Positions 41,801 to 50,937 of a DNA stretch of 64,000 nucleotides are shown piece by piece. A program made the position numbers and the translations under genes. The DNA comes from Sipunculus nudus (lineage: Eukaryota; Annelida; Sipuncula; Golfingiida; Sipunculidae). The DNA is taken from assembly GCA_026874595.1 (NCBI GenBank), contig CM049314.1:23261729-23325728 (forward strand), read 5' to 3'. The stretch's first letter is position 1; each line of letters opens with the position of its first letter. The notes beneath the pieces are model-generated. The model saw nothing but the letters and a program-made list of their open reading frames with translations. It did not search any database and was not told the DNA's origin.

Positions 41801-42691
41801 CAAGAAAAATTTTCTTGCTCTACTCCCTAGAAAATTATCCTACCATAAAATTTTTTTTCTTAGGCCAAAAAAAATTAAAGGTATGGTTCTCAGGCACCGC
41901 CCGCATCAATTTTAAACCCCCGCATAAACAATTTTTATTTTGATTTTCAATTAAAAATTTCCAATTTTGAGCTGCTGCATCTCCGACATTTCTTTCAAGA
42001 AGATAAAACCATACAATTTCCTTTGTTTTGTAGTGCTTTTACTTATTTAGTAAAATAAAACTATTATTTTCTTGCTTTTTCCTTATCATTTGACATTTTT
42101 ATCGAAACTTACCAAAAAATTTAAAATAAAAAAAGCGCCCGCCCGCATTGATTTCTGGAAAAAAGTGCCTGAGAACCATACCTTTTTTTATTTTGGCCTT
42201 ATTGGAAGAAATTATATTGAGTGGGGCATGAAAATTTGTCTTTTTTTTTTTTTGGAATTGAATACAGTGAATATAAAAAATAATAAGACAAAATAGACAT
42301 GCAGTATTTTAACATATCATATTTTGCCAAAGGTCGCTTTGTTAAGCTCCTGTCAGGAAGGCTTAATTTGAGTCGCTATTGGAATAAAGTTTAAAATAAA
42401 TGTCACCGAAATATATGAACAAGAGGTTAAGAATGGAGTCCTGATAAAACCTGTTAAAATGTTTCCATGACTTGGAGAAAAGGGCTTGTTTATTGACTAT
42501 TAACATTGGTATATTCCAAATAATTAGCATCACTAACCTGTACTCTTCCTTACAGAAATGGTGAAGCCATGCAGATTGATGAGAACTGCTACCAGGGCTG
42601 GACAGCTCACTGTGACACCTTTGACAACAGACCTTTGTGTGAAGGGGGTAGTTTTATATGTTCTGTGTTAGAGGTCTTCGGTGTACAGTAA
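17347..42691 (+). CDS. TBC1D24: TBC1D24 / Skywalker orthologue, complete coding region in 10 exons (TBC + TLDc protein)
   Basis: Coding exons are 17347-17620, 21971-22263, 26776-26877, 29236-29326, 30084-30178, 31236-31460, 34232-34327, 36709-36867, 38243-38454 and 42556-42691. All introns are GT-AG and all phases agree. The exons total 1683 nt, or 560 residues plus TAA, against 559 in human TBC1D24. TBC domain is about residues 40-290, a low-complexity linker about 300-385, TLDc about 390-558. Like the family, it lacks the TBC IxxDxxR/YxQ GAP finger residues; the YxQ region reads DITFSPLIF. Basic residues matching the Skywalker phosphoinositide pocket are kept (K45, R49, R240 in KVLYRVALAIL). 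Known family role: ARF6/Rab35-linked vesicle trafficking at endosomes and synapses. I chose ATG 17347 because an in-frame GTG at 17335 is not a plausible start and 17347 lies just inside an exon whose acceptor is at 17273-17274. Upstream non-coding exons are not identified. Candidate poly(A) signals AATAAA lie at 43228 and 43351. Confidence 0.93.
19047..21489 (+). pseudogene. Broken Helitron-type Pif1-like helicase + AP-endonuclease-like coding sequence
   Basis: Frames are interrupted by stops and shifts. Helicase C-terminal blocks in order: LAVGLPYDINCNVGVQDGIT (19068 on); FPLKITAAKTIWKAQGSSLD, then STRKLMHGHYVALCRA (19348-19476), which are SF1 motifs V and VI; GLFIINLNEDKIATDPKV (about 19480-19535). 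Endonuclease (EEP) blocks follow: LAETCLCSSDSD and IPNFKVIRND (about 19715-19800); after the inserted element, RPH, LAFYVHEK, TIYRS, a NGDF motif at about 21245, and DHGSTVNLMFSSIPD (about 21343). Helicase followed by an EEP endonuclease is the Helentron/Helitron2 order known in molluscs. The Rep domain and N-terminal helicase are absent. Confidence 0.75.
19810..20992. mobile_element. hAT-like non-autonomous element nested in the Helitron fossil
   Basis: Terminal repeats CAGGGCTTGAAGAAT (19810-19824) and ATTCTTCGAGCCCTG (20978-20992), 14 of 15 matching. Flanks CTCCTGG and CTCTAGG look like a diverged target duplication. Endonuclease similarity resumes on its right side. No transposase recognised. 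Confidence 0.7.
21971..22263 (+). CDS. TBC1D24: TBC1D24 coding exon 2 (TBC core)
   Basis: The acceptor TTTTTCCTTCAG ends at 21970 and the donor is GCA|GTAAGT. Enters in phase 1, leaves in phase 0. Residues 92-189 include YLLNNEGKAAARRIM and KPDITFSPLIFPLTCALLHY, which match the human segment around YCLNARGEGAVRKI and FPDISFCPALP. Confidence 0.92.
22719..25168 (+). mobile_element. Helentron-like element copy 2, in TBC1D24 intron 2
   Basis: 5' end TTTTTAGCTCAGCTGACTTT; 3' end CAGCTGAGCGTCATGACC with the perfect palindrome GACCCATGGGTC (25149-25160), then ACTTGTTT. The first 1 kb holds CCGTCTGTCCGTCC and imperfect ~130-270-bp repeats with AGGTCAAAGGTCA. No coding sequence recognised. Confidence 0.7.
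22960..23620 (+). repeat. Internal repeats rich in AGGTCA half-sites
   Basis: Repeated blocks TTTCACATATAGCTCACCTA, GGGGAAGAA and GAGGTCACAAGGTCAAAGGT. Perfect DR1 motifs AGGTCA-A-AGGTCA at 23073-23085, 23219-23231 and 23491-23503. Confidence 0.75.
25766..26172. mobile_element. Small TIR element in TBC1D24 intron 2
   Basis: CCAGGTAAAACC at 25766-25777 and GGTTTTACCTGG at 26161-26172 form perfect 12-bp inverted ends. The interior repeats TTTACCCAGG-type words. No clear target duplication. Confidence 0.5.
26776..26877 (+). CDS. TBC1D24: TBC1D24 coding exon 3 (TBC)
   Basis: 34 codons, phase 0 at both ends, acceptor TTTGTCTTTCAG and donor ATG|GTGAGT. WLWWIFKCLPFSYM corresponds to human WQRWLFGELPLCYFA. 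The first half is more diverged than the rest of the TBC domain. Confidence 0.88.
27368..27620 (+). mobile_element. tRNA-derived SINE (family 2), copy 2, in TBC1D24 intron
   Basis: Head with B-box-like GTGAGTTTGATTCTC, then CACTCACAAATGCG, TTTTGGGGGTACCTC, and tail CCTGGTTAACACCAGGATGT. Shares all blocks with the copy at 9.3-9.5 kb in opposite orientation. Confidence 0.75.
29236..29326 (+). CDS. TBC1D24: TBC1D24 coding exon 4 (TBC C-terminal helices)
   Basis: Phase 0 in, phase 1 out, donor A|GTGAGT. Contains VRVIDCYLLEGTKVLYRVAL. This is nearly identical to human VFDVFLVEGYKVLYRVAL and carries the conserved K236 and R240. Confidence 0.93.
29337..29394. repeat. CA-rich simple repeat after TBC1D24 exon 4
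   Basis: ACACATTTACACACAAACAC-type sequence starting 11 nt downstream of the exon 4 donor. Confidence 0.85.
29809..29863. repeat. (AT)n microsatellite in TBC1D24 intron 4
   Basis: AT run with one interruption (AAGT). Confidence 0.95.
30084..30178 (+). CDS. TBC1D24: TBC1D24 coding exon 5
   Basis: Acceptor TTTAATATAG, donor AAG|GTCAGC, phase 1 to phase 0. The last codons, VPVDKLLK, precede the human-like VSPEKLLEKAF junction; the next exon continues TAFGIRGLSRQEI. Confidence 0.85.
31236..31460 (+). CDS. TBC1D24: TBC1D24 coding exon 6 (end of TBC, linker)
   Basis: 75 codons, phase 0 at both ends. It begins TAFGIRGLSRQEIRKM (human KAFAIRLFSRKEIQLL). It continues into a Ser/Pro/Ala-rich linker with an internal near-duplication (DSLDNVQARPAGP then ASLNNVQAKPSAM). 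Confidence 0.85.
33128..33175. repeat. Short hairpin
   Basis: GATTCGAGTAGGC (33128-33140) and GCCTACTCGAGTC (33163-33175) pair at 12 of 13 with a 22-nt loop. Possibly the remains of a MITE; nothing coding. Confidence 0.5.
34232..34327 (+). CDS. TBC1D24: TBC1D24 coding exon 7 (linker)
   Basis: 32 codons, phase 0 at both ends. Basic RSRSRS stretch, then LADVESTILTLKH leading into the TLDc domain. No sequence identity forces this exon. It is supported by splice sites, matching phase and correct total length. Being phase-neutral, it could be alternatively spliced. Confidence 0.7.
34781..35245 (+). mobile_element. hAT-like MITE, complete copy, in TBC1D24 intron
   Basis: Perfect 14-bp terminal inverted repeats: CCAGGCCTGCCAAA at 34781-34794 and TTTGGCAGGCCTGG at 35232-35245. 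The flanks GACTGACA (34773-34780) and GACTCACA (35245-35252) look like an 8-bp target duplication with one mismatch. The interior is T-rich (CACTCTTTTTTT) with no coding capacity. This copy identifies the two direct repeats near the satellite as fragments of the same family. Confidence 0.8.
36709..36867 (+). CDS. TBC1D24: TBC1D24 coding exon 8 (TLDc N-terminal half)
   Basis: 53 codons, phase 0 at both ends. WQTLWEWLPRRYTICQPKLL and FYQRCEGHEPTIILIKTT match the start of the human TLDc domain (WSWVPERFALCQPLLL, FYFQCEGHEPTLLLIKTT). Confidence 0.95.
36913..37572. mobile_element. TIR element (MITE) just after TBC1D24 exon 8
   Basis: CTTAAAGGGACCTAATCA (36913-36930) and its complement TGATTAGGCCCCTTTAAG (37555-37572) match at 17 of 18. 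660 bp, non-coding, starting 46 nt after the exon 8 donor. Confidence 0.65.
38243..38454 (+). CDS. TBC1D24: TBC1D24 coding exon 9 (TLDc core)
   Basis: Phase 0 in, phase 2 out, donor GG|GTAAGT. Contains FGAFCSTDWEERK, YFGTGESFVF, YEWVGIK and LFMAGDTSKLTIGGG, all with direct TLDc counterparts in human TBC1D24. The human proline-rich insert before FMAGG is absent here. Confidence 0.95.
38529..38738 (+). mobile_element. hAT-type MITE with G-rich interior
   Basis: Begins CAGGGGTGGATCCAGGCTTT. Contains two G runs (38617-38631, 38692-38704) and ends near CCCCTCCCCTGCATCCAC. Resembles the widespread animal MITEs with CAGGGGCGGATCCAG ends. The right end is imperfect. Confidence 0.55.
38745..39140 (+). 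mobile_element. hAT-like MITE with ACTCGGACTC repeats, copy 1
   Basis: Left end CAGTGATGTAGGACTTGAGT, repeated GGACTTGGA / ACTCGGACTCGG words, TTAGCTCTGCATCAGG. The right end CGAACTTTGACAATATTTCT is decayed. Same family as 51921-52438. Confidence 0.6.
39153..41728 (+). mobile_element. Helentron-like element copy 3, in TBC1D24 intron 9
   Basis: 5' hairpin AGCTCAGCTGACT-ATA-AGTCATCTGAGCT, then CCGTCCGTCTGTCTGTCCG. The 3' end is CAGCTGAGCGCCGTGACC with palindrome GACCCATGGGTC (41709-41720), then CCTTGTTTT. An internal segment is duplicated (39271-39790 and 39940-40455, period 669 bp). Non-coding. Confidence 0.7.
41862..42199. mobile_element. TIR element (MITE) with 21-bp perfect inverted repeats
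   Basis: AAGGTATGGTTCTCAGGCAC near 41878-41897 and its exact complement at 42165-42184 are flanked by weaker outer GGCCAAAA inverted words. The interior is AT-rich with a CCGCCCGCAT/GCCCGCATTG pair. It lies 133 bp after the end of Helentron-like copy 3. Confidence 0.75.
42556..42691 (+). CDS. TBC1D24: TBC1D24 last coding exon (TLDc C-terminus)
   Basis: Acceptor CTTCCTTACAG. Reads NGEAMQIDENCYQGWTAHCD, then TFDNRPLC and VLEVFGVQ, ending at TAA 42689-42691. It corresponds to human ALYIDGDLNRGRTSHCDTF through AVEAWGFQ. Confidence 0.93.
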
Positions 42692-45600
42692 TGATGCAGG
42701 GTTTTCATATGTATGTAAGTGAACACAAAAATGGCTGAAACAGGTGTACTTACCTTGGATATTTTCATTTTAAAATTATAAGTTATATATTTATTGAAAT
42801 CTCACCTGAAGACCACCCCATTATCATGACTTTTTTTTTGTCTTTGCTTGAAATGAGTTATCATAAAGACCTCCCATAAACACGACCACCCTGCGAACAC
42901 AACCATTTTGGTTGGTTCCACAGGTGGTTGTGTTAGTGAGATTTCACTGTTTATGTATATGCCATATATTGTACCAGAGTGGCTTCTTCAGCATTAATTT
43001 GTTGTGGGCATATATGAATGAAAAAAAATTTATAAAAACAATATATGTGTATATGCACATAAAGTGGATCAAGCTTCCAGTATTTTGTATTCAAGGTCTT
43101 CACAGATGAAAACATGTACTTCGTCCTTTGGTCAGGAATTGTGGAAGACACTCATCTGATGCAAGAAAGTAGCTCGAGTGAGAATTTTTACACGTATAGG
43201 TACTTAGGCATAAATTCAGATCGACATAATAAAAAAGAGCAAACATTCTATATTACTGGGCATAAAAGGACAAGAATTTTTGTTTGTTTGATGTTCCTAT
43301 TGGCTTTTTTTGGAATGTTAATATTTTCTCAGAAAAAAATATTAATAATGAATAAACAACCTGTAGATTACTGTATAATTAGATTTCGAAAATGGTTCTT
43401 TACAAGCCTCTGAAAATTTAAAAAAGAAAATTTACCTGCATGTTACTTTTAACAGGATTTGTATCAGCCAACTATCCGTCATAATGTTCACTTTCATGCA
43501 TATGGAAATATGGCTTGATAGTCAAAATGTCAAAAACTAGGTGACTGCATTTATTAATTGTCAGCCAATCAAAGCAGCTAAGTGTTATTTTTAAAGTCAT
43601 GTTGTTAAGAGTGTTAGCTAAAAGCACATTTGTGTAATTAGGAAAATTTGTTTGTGCATGTAAGAGTAATTCAGATCAGAGCAATGTGTGTGATAGCTCT
43701 AAATAATGTTTGAGTCAGATAGGGAGGACTGTTGGATTAATCAGAAGCTTAATGTTCAGCTTTTTAAGACGTACTCTAGAAAGTCTTAATTTATATATAA
43801 CCCAGGTATAATGTAAAACCATGGCCAGGAACATGATTATTAACAAGCGTGCGTATACACACACGCATGTATTGGAACTTGTATTATAAACTATAAAATA
43901 ATTGCCAAAGTCAGGGTTATTTCATCAGTGAAGGTTTTTACTCTCAGGATAAATAAGTTTACATGTGCATATTATTTGATTATATGTTGTTAACCTATTT
44001 TGTTTGTTTTTCCTGAAGTAATTTTAGCTAAAGGGCCAATGATTTTTTTAAGCAACTAGACGTTATAAATTGTATGCAGGCATTATCATTATTTTTTTAA
44101 CTGAACTGAAATTTAATCTTAATTTTTTTCCGACATTGGATCTCCCTGTTTCTTCCCTATATTGTTAATATCAAGAGCCCAAACGTTGGATGTTTCATAA
44201 TGAAAATCCCTAGTACAGCACTTGTACACTTCCATTTTGACATATCCAAGGTAGCACATCAATTGCTTTCATCACAGTTTTCGACTGCTTCATTCCTGTC
44301 TTTTCTAGCTGGCTGGTACAGATGTACAGTTGGTCTCCTTTAATACTAGACTGTGATATAAACTTGGCATTTTATGTTCAATCATGTAGTGGCCTGAGGT
44401 ACCAGTATCCAGAAGATAACATGTTTATCTAGTCATAATAATGTATTTATATCAGGGGGTAATACATATATTATTTATTATATAATCGAAGCCAGTGTAC
44501 TCGAGATAATCAGGATTTATAATTAATTGGATTAGATAAAGTGAATGCAGATTTTAAAGGGATATTAAAAATGATATAACTTCAGGAATATAAGAATAGC
44601 TGATGTATTAAACACAGATACAAGGCAGGATATTTTAGCGAATGTGTCGTGTTGGAATATGACAAAGGAAAACTCGGGTTATATATAATTAAAATAAATG
44701 GAACGCTTTATCATCATTATCAGATCATCAGTGTTTGATGCGTGCAGTCATTCACTACGGGTATTTGCGTGTTAAATGAGGATGTATTTGTCACCATGCA
44801 GTAGAGTGCATGTAGTTTGATATTTCAAGATTACCACAGAAATACAAAATCAAAGAAACCCGCATACATTTACATGTGCTCAGTAAATCCACACGTATCT
44901 ATTTACATGTTTAGAAAATCAGGAAATCCGTGTATTACTTTTTCATTTGCATACATTTTTACATTGATTTGTAAAACTGACAAACTGCACAGGATATTTG
45001 GAGGTTGCAGGATAGTTTTTACACAATTTCTCCAATGTATACTGCAATACAATGGTAATTTAAATGTATTGTGTGCTTAACGTGACGTGCCCTGTGAAAT
45101 AGGGAATAAATTTGTTATACTGATTAGTGTTTACATTTCTTTTATGTCTTCTAGACCTTCAGGCAGGGCCTCCCTTTAATTCGTAATTTAAGTCCTGCTT
45201 GATTTGGATTAAACAATGCAATAAAAACTAGAAAAAACATGTTTTTGTATTTGATTATTTCCTATGGTCATTTTTTAACAAATTTATTTATTTTACTTTA
45301 ATTTGAATCCGGAACTTTATTTGCAGTGATGTATAAGTATGGCCATGATTCCATTATTTGGAGAAATCTTTGAATGAAACAACATGGATACATGGAAACA
45401 AGGTATACCGATAAACGTTTATGAAGACGGTTTTTTTCCCCTGGTTCTTGTTAAGCTTGTTTTGAGGGAATTGGTTTTCTGTCATTTAATAAATACCTTA
45501 CTACAAAAAAATCATAAGCGCTATTTAAAGCATTTGTTTGTATGTGCTTTTAAAGATATTTCTTGTCGGATTTCGTAATATCAAACGATGATGGGGAATG

Positions 45601-47429
45601 CTCAGAAATCTTTTTTAAAAACAATTTTAAGTTAAAAGAGCTTGAAAGCCAAGTAAGAAAGTTTTTTTATAATTTTTAAAGGAATTTTCGAAATATAAAG
45701 GAACGACAATCTCTTCAATGCAGTATATATTTTGGTCAAGAGCGTGCAAGTGGGAAAAGTCTTTCCACTTTCCTCGTAGCAGATTGGCCACCGTGCATCG
45801 GAAAATGGATGGCTGCTGAACGTATGCAAAATCATCAGGTGATCATTTAATAAATAATGGAGGTATTAACACCAGCACTAGTTCCGTGAGGACAGCCTGA
45901 AGGTAAAGAGCCCGGTTGAAATTACGGAGTCTGCAGTAAAGAATATCAATAACCAGCTACTTTGAAGTTAATCGCTCTCACATTTTGTTTGTAAAGTGGC
46001 TATGAAACATCGATCAGGGTCACATTCCCAAAGTCAGGCATGAACCATTATATTTACTTTTGCAGATAGAACAGGGGTCCTTTATCCTGTCAAAATACTG
46101 GTTAATCATTCATAAAATGTTTATTCATTAATTTGGTCAGCATTTGGAAATTAATTCCCCATTGCTCTTACTTCATTACGAAATTTGAGTGCTCTCTGCC
46201 AACTAGTTTTACTAAGAGAACGGCGTACATGCAGTCGAAACATGGTTGTATATGCGTGAAAAATCTACCATATGATTTTGTAACTGGGGTGTTTCCAATT
46301 GTCCGTCGGCGTATGTGCGTAGGCCTTTATGCGTGAAAATTGTTCCTGAGGCCAGTACACTGGAGCGTGAACTCAGGGTTTCGGGGTAAAATGACGTCAC
46401 TTCATCTTTTTGTGGGAGGCCTGCTCGATCCAATGTACAAATATACGCGTCTGCCACTTCACACCTTAAGGCGTTGTACCGGGGGGGGGGGGGGGGGGGG
46501 GGGGGGACCTCGCAGGTGCAATGATGGTGAAATCTCCCTAGAAACCCCGCATTTCGTTCTGTTAATTCAAACACTGTTTCATGCATATGAAACAATGGTC
46601 GAGAAGGCACTGTTATTGTTATTGTAGGGTTAACTCCACATTCTTTCAAGAGGTAGCCGTCACAATCGGTCGGTGTCACACCATCCTAAACTGAAACTTT
46701 ATACATGTAGTTTTGATATAATACTTCTTTGAACCATTTTCGGAACTCCGATACATTGCTTCTGCGCACAGTTTTCTTTTATATTCAGATGACACATTCC
46801 ATCACAACACATCTGTCGGCGACGACTGAAAGTAAGTGTTCGGGTTCTCTTGTTCAACATTTTTGTATCTCAAATAATAAATTGGAAAGTCGTATTTTAT
46901 CATTAAAAGCGAGATTTTTGACGGAGTCAGTGAAATAACAACTTGTATCATGTTACAAAACCCTCTACATTGAATCACTGGACCCGATCACCCAGGACAA
47001 CCGGTCACCCTTCCCGGCAGAGATCGGGACTGCTGTCACTTCTTGTACCAACTGTCATATTTAAAAATAAAAATGAAATGGCTAAACAGCCGGCACTCTC
47101 TAATTTGGTAAGTCAGCTCTATAATGTCAGCTCATAATCAAAATAAAAATAGATAATTTAACAGTGAATAACCCACAGATATGCTCCTGATGTTTGGATT
47201 ATATATAATTCAGGTAACTTTTTGAAATCAAGTGTGATGCTCAAGGAATACAATCTTTTTTTGCACCTTATAACATTAAATAGGTAAATCTAAGAGGAAT
47301 TAAGAGAAACGTTGATTAATATGCTAAAACATTTGCACTAATCCTCATTTTCCCGTCCCCTCTGATACAAACTGAATGTTCCACTTTTTTCGTATATATA
47401 TCTCCAACATGCATATTGATCATGGAGTG
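42692..47429. other. TBC1D24 3' UTR candidate then no gene seen
   Basis: AATAAA at 43228 and 43351 could end the TBC1D24 transcript. The rest shows only short unrecognised open frames and one long G run. Confidence 0.5.
46481..46506. repeat. Poly-G tract of 26
   Basis: Unbroken G run; length is prone to sequencing error. Confidence 0.95.
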
Positions 47430-47731
47430 TTTCATCAGTTCCTGCAGACTTGTGGTGCCATCTATATTTTTTTCGATTTTACGCAATTTTTCTCTATTTT
47501 TGAGTACTTCAAAGATGCAATCGTCCGTTAACAGAGCAGAAATCGTAACCATTGGATCTAAAATCTTTTAATTTGACATCCAGGGAGGGTCATGAAAAAT
47601 ATCCTTAGAAACCTGAAATTAAGTCTCTGTTACCCATATCCTCCGAGATAAGGGGCTTATAGTTACCTTTGCAAGGACATATGGTCAATATGTAAGTCGA
47701 CTGAGCGTCATGACCCATGAGTCACTTGTTC
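47430..47731 (+). mobile_element. Helentron-like element copy 4, 5'-truncated
   Basis: Keeps CAGACTTGTGGTGCCATCTA, CCGTTAACAGAGCAGAAATC and CCTGAAATTAAG, then 3' end GACTGAGCGTCATGACCCAT, GAGTCACTTGTT. The 5' hairpin is missing. Confidence 0.6.
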
Positions 47732-48463
47732 ATATTACGCCCCCCCCCCCCCAAAAAAAGAGGGTCAATTTTCGTCTTATTAATATATTGGGGTTTAAGA
47801 ATGAACGATCAGTCACGAAACGGTAAATATATGACCAACACAAAGCAAGTGCAGAAGTTAGCAGCATAAAAACAAAGAACTTTATTTGTGCTAATTCACC
47901 AAAAATCGATCCATGATAAACACGAACGGCGATAACATAGAACGTGTTCCTAGTGTGGCGATAACAATTTTCAATTTATTTCATCTTGGAATATTTATAT
48001 ATATCAATCCTATTTAGGTAATCATGAAAATGAACACAAGAGATGAAATGACAAAGCTTCATATGGAATTTGGGCTCTCGCTATTTTTCAGGTAATTTTA
48101 CATAATCCTCCGAAATACCACTCGAACATGAGAGTGCGTTGCCAGCCTTTCTGAAAGAGCAATTCTCGCACAAAAGTAACCATGTATCTTACTCCTGTAG
48201 GTTTTCAAACAATATTTCGATTATTCTACGGTCCTATCCAATTACAGCTTTTAATACGGCTTACGATTAGTTTGCAGTCATTCCGTGATATTTAGAGAAT
48301 TATTTTGATGGAATATTGATGAAAATGCTACAGCTAATTAATTTCTCATCAGGTCATACATGGACTCACTACCATGTACTGACGTCCAACATGGTTGTAA
48401 TAGCCATTGTTCGATACCCAATATAACTGTTATTAATAGGGTGATTATCCCTTATGTATATTC

Positions 48464-48467
<4 letters not shown>

Positions 48468-48503
<36 letters not shown>
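48468..48503. repeat. (AT)n microsatellite
   Basis: AT dinucleotide run of about 35 bp. Confidence 0.95.
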
Positions 48504-48505
<2 letters not shown>

Positions 48506-49267
48506 TACCGAATATTTATACCCATTCCCCATACACCTACTATTGACAACCTGTGTTAAAGCGGGACTAATTGACCAAGTTGTATTATCGATCTTGTCTG
48601 GTCAATTAATAGTACTGCAGTGTCAATAATTAATACACGGGCTACCTGATGAGGTGCTATGTCAAATGTTAAACCAAACACCGATCAGGAGATTACTGTA
48701 TTTGGTCTGTTACCGATTTCTTTTCAATGTACAGTTTATTGGAAAAAGTGGGGGTTACATGGTCATTGGTGTATCGTGTAATTCCTTCTAATGAGATTTA
48801 ATGCATACCCCTTTGATTGAATTATGCTAAGTATTTTGCCATGTTCTATGTGAAAATAAAGCTGAATAACAGTTACTGCCCCAAAAACCAGCGTGTTCGG
48901 CTGGAAAACGTAAACAAATTTATGTCCAACGTAAACTGAATCTGTTAGTTTTATATTTGGAAGAAATAATGTCAATGTTCCAAATCGTATACATTTGCAC
49001 AATAATGTCCCTTTCTCCAAAACAGAAAGTTGCGCGTACTCAGTGTTGACCTATCTTTAAATCCCTTTTATCCCCCGACATTCGTATATTCATACACTCT
49101 ATCATACTTTCCGCAGCCACATGGGATTTGCAGTTTCTGAAACACAGATGCTACTAAAATTGTCAGTATGCAGTGGAGATTAGAAAAGACAGCTATATTG
49201 ATAAACGGTGAATAATTGGTGACTCGTTAGGTACATCTATCCGATAATGAGATAAATGTACTCAACG

Positions 49268-50937
49268 CTAAACACATGTCAATACCATTGCAGTGCTTTC
49301 ATCACATTGTTCCACGTTCCTCCGACATTTGTTTATTGTCATTCCTTTACTACAGCTTGACGCCATGTAGGTCACATTAAGATGATCAAAAACGTCCGGT
49401 TGAAGAAATGTCATAGGTTTGATACCTTTGTAGAAAGATTTTACGTCCCTAAATCCGAGTTGTTGACACGCGTTCTTTGGCCAACGATAACGCCTGACGG
49501 TGATGTCATATATGAAACCCCATTTCTATTCGTACCACATTTTTGCCCCCGCTGCTTGGTTACGGTTTCCATGAAGTTTGAGTTGCCCTTGAAAAAGTTG
49601 AAAATAATTATTACACTTTAATCACTGTTTACTTACAAACCACAAACTCCAACACAGTGGGTGTTTAAATTTGGCGAATTCTCACGTATGACAAAACATT
49701 TTTATATTATTACCAAATGATATAGTTTAATAAAAATTTTCCCTCTCAAAATATTTAAGAAATCAATTCATTGCTCTTCATAATATATGGGGGGACCTAT
49801 TCCTTATCTCATAATTGGTCTTGGAAAGTCTTAACCTATGTGCATAACGGTAGCACCAGTAAATAATTAATTTCTATGTAATTGTAATTTGAGACTGAAA
49901 TATGACTAAATGAAGGCTGGAAAAATCAGCTGTGTTTACTAGGAGTTTGATATTCAATTATTATCTGAAAATTCTGCGAAAAAATGCAAATAGAAACTGT
50001 CAAATAGATTTATGCGATATTTCGTGAGCTCATTTAACTTTGATAAAAAATATTGATAATATTGTTGCAAAAAGATCAGAATATAAATTGTTAAGAAAGA
50101 AGTTAACCTAGATTATATTTATTCATTAAGATAATTAAATGAAAAAAAATGTTCTTGCAATGGTTAATGTGATTAACATTTGTAACATGTGCAGTATAAG
50201 TGATTTTCCATTAAACTGATTCATGTGTACATTCCCTTTCCGGTTCATAGAGTGGGGTATTTTTGCAATGAAGTGTGACGCCTGTTTCTGTCTAAAAAAG
50301 AAAGAAATGAAAATCTAAATCTATTTACAGCATTTTAATTAAATGAATGTATTCTTCTTAATACTTTCATCAAAGCTTTTTTATTAATCTATCAAAATTT
50401 CTGTCTTAAAAAAGTAACAAAAATCTATTTAGACTTATTAATTAATTGAATGTTTTCTTCTTAATACTTTATCAATGCCTTTATATTAATATTTCCTCTT
50501 TATACTTGGCTTATACAATATCTTTGTTACGGGAACATCAATATATTACAACTGACTTCATGCATTAATTTTAAATACTGCTTACCTGACGTGACCAATT
50601 TAGATGACATCGTAAAACATCCCGTATCCTTTCTATAACTGATTGATGTTGTCACTGATATTGTTAAGGACCCGACGAGCAGCAGATGACAAGAGCCATC
50701 ATCTCCTTCTACATTACCCGCTTCACATCCTTCAGTTGAAAGGCAGGCGAGTATACAAGCGCTGTCAGAGACTGCCCCCTTACTGTTAATCACGTTGTGC
50801 GTGTTTAGTAAAGTCACAAAACAGTTTTGGTGGATCGTGAAAATGAATGTTGGGTATGGACGAAGATAAATTGTCAGTACGAAACAAGTGTTTAACGCCA
50901 AGAAAATAATATTTTGCCACACTCTTCTGTGTTCCAT
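49268..50937 (-). pseudogene. Secreted PAN/apple-like + SRCR-like gene, copy A, with nonsense codon in exon 2
   Basis: Exon 1 is 50937-50586 (ATG 50937; donor G|GTAAGC, phase 1). Exon 2 is 49587-49268 (acceptor CAAG, stop TAG 49270-49268). Exon 1: hydrophobic signal peptide to about residue 22, then a PAN/apple-like cysteine pattern (C39, C61, C65, C71, C83, C107). Exon 2: SRCR-like domain with WPKNACQQLGF and four further cysteines at the C-terminal side. The spliced frame is intact in phase (672 nt, 223 residues) except for TAG at 49528-49526, codon 138. The sister copy has AAG (Lys) there. Read literally, the product stops 137 residues in, just after the PAN-like part. It could be a young pseudogene, a segregating null allele, or a base-call error. 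Function is inferred only: secreted recognition-type protein. Confidence 0.62.

Noticed and set aside
46212-46679. 155-codon open frame on the minus strand
   Set aside because: It depends on reading through a 26-base G run (poly-Pro); no recognisable domain or signal.
49382-49621. Plus-strand open frame of 79 codons
   Set aside because: It is the antisense shadow of the SRCR-like exon 2 of copy A.
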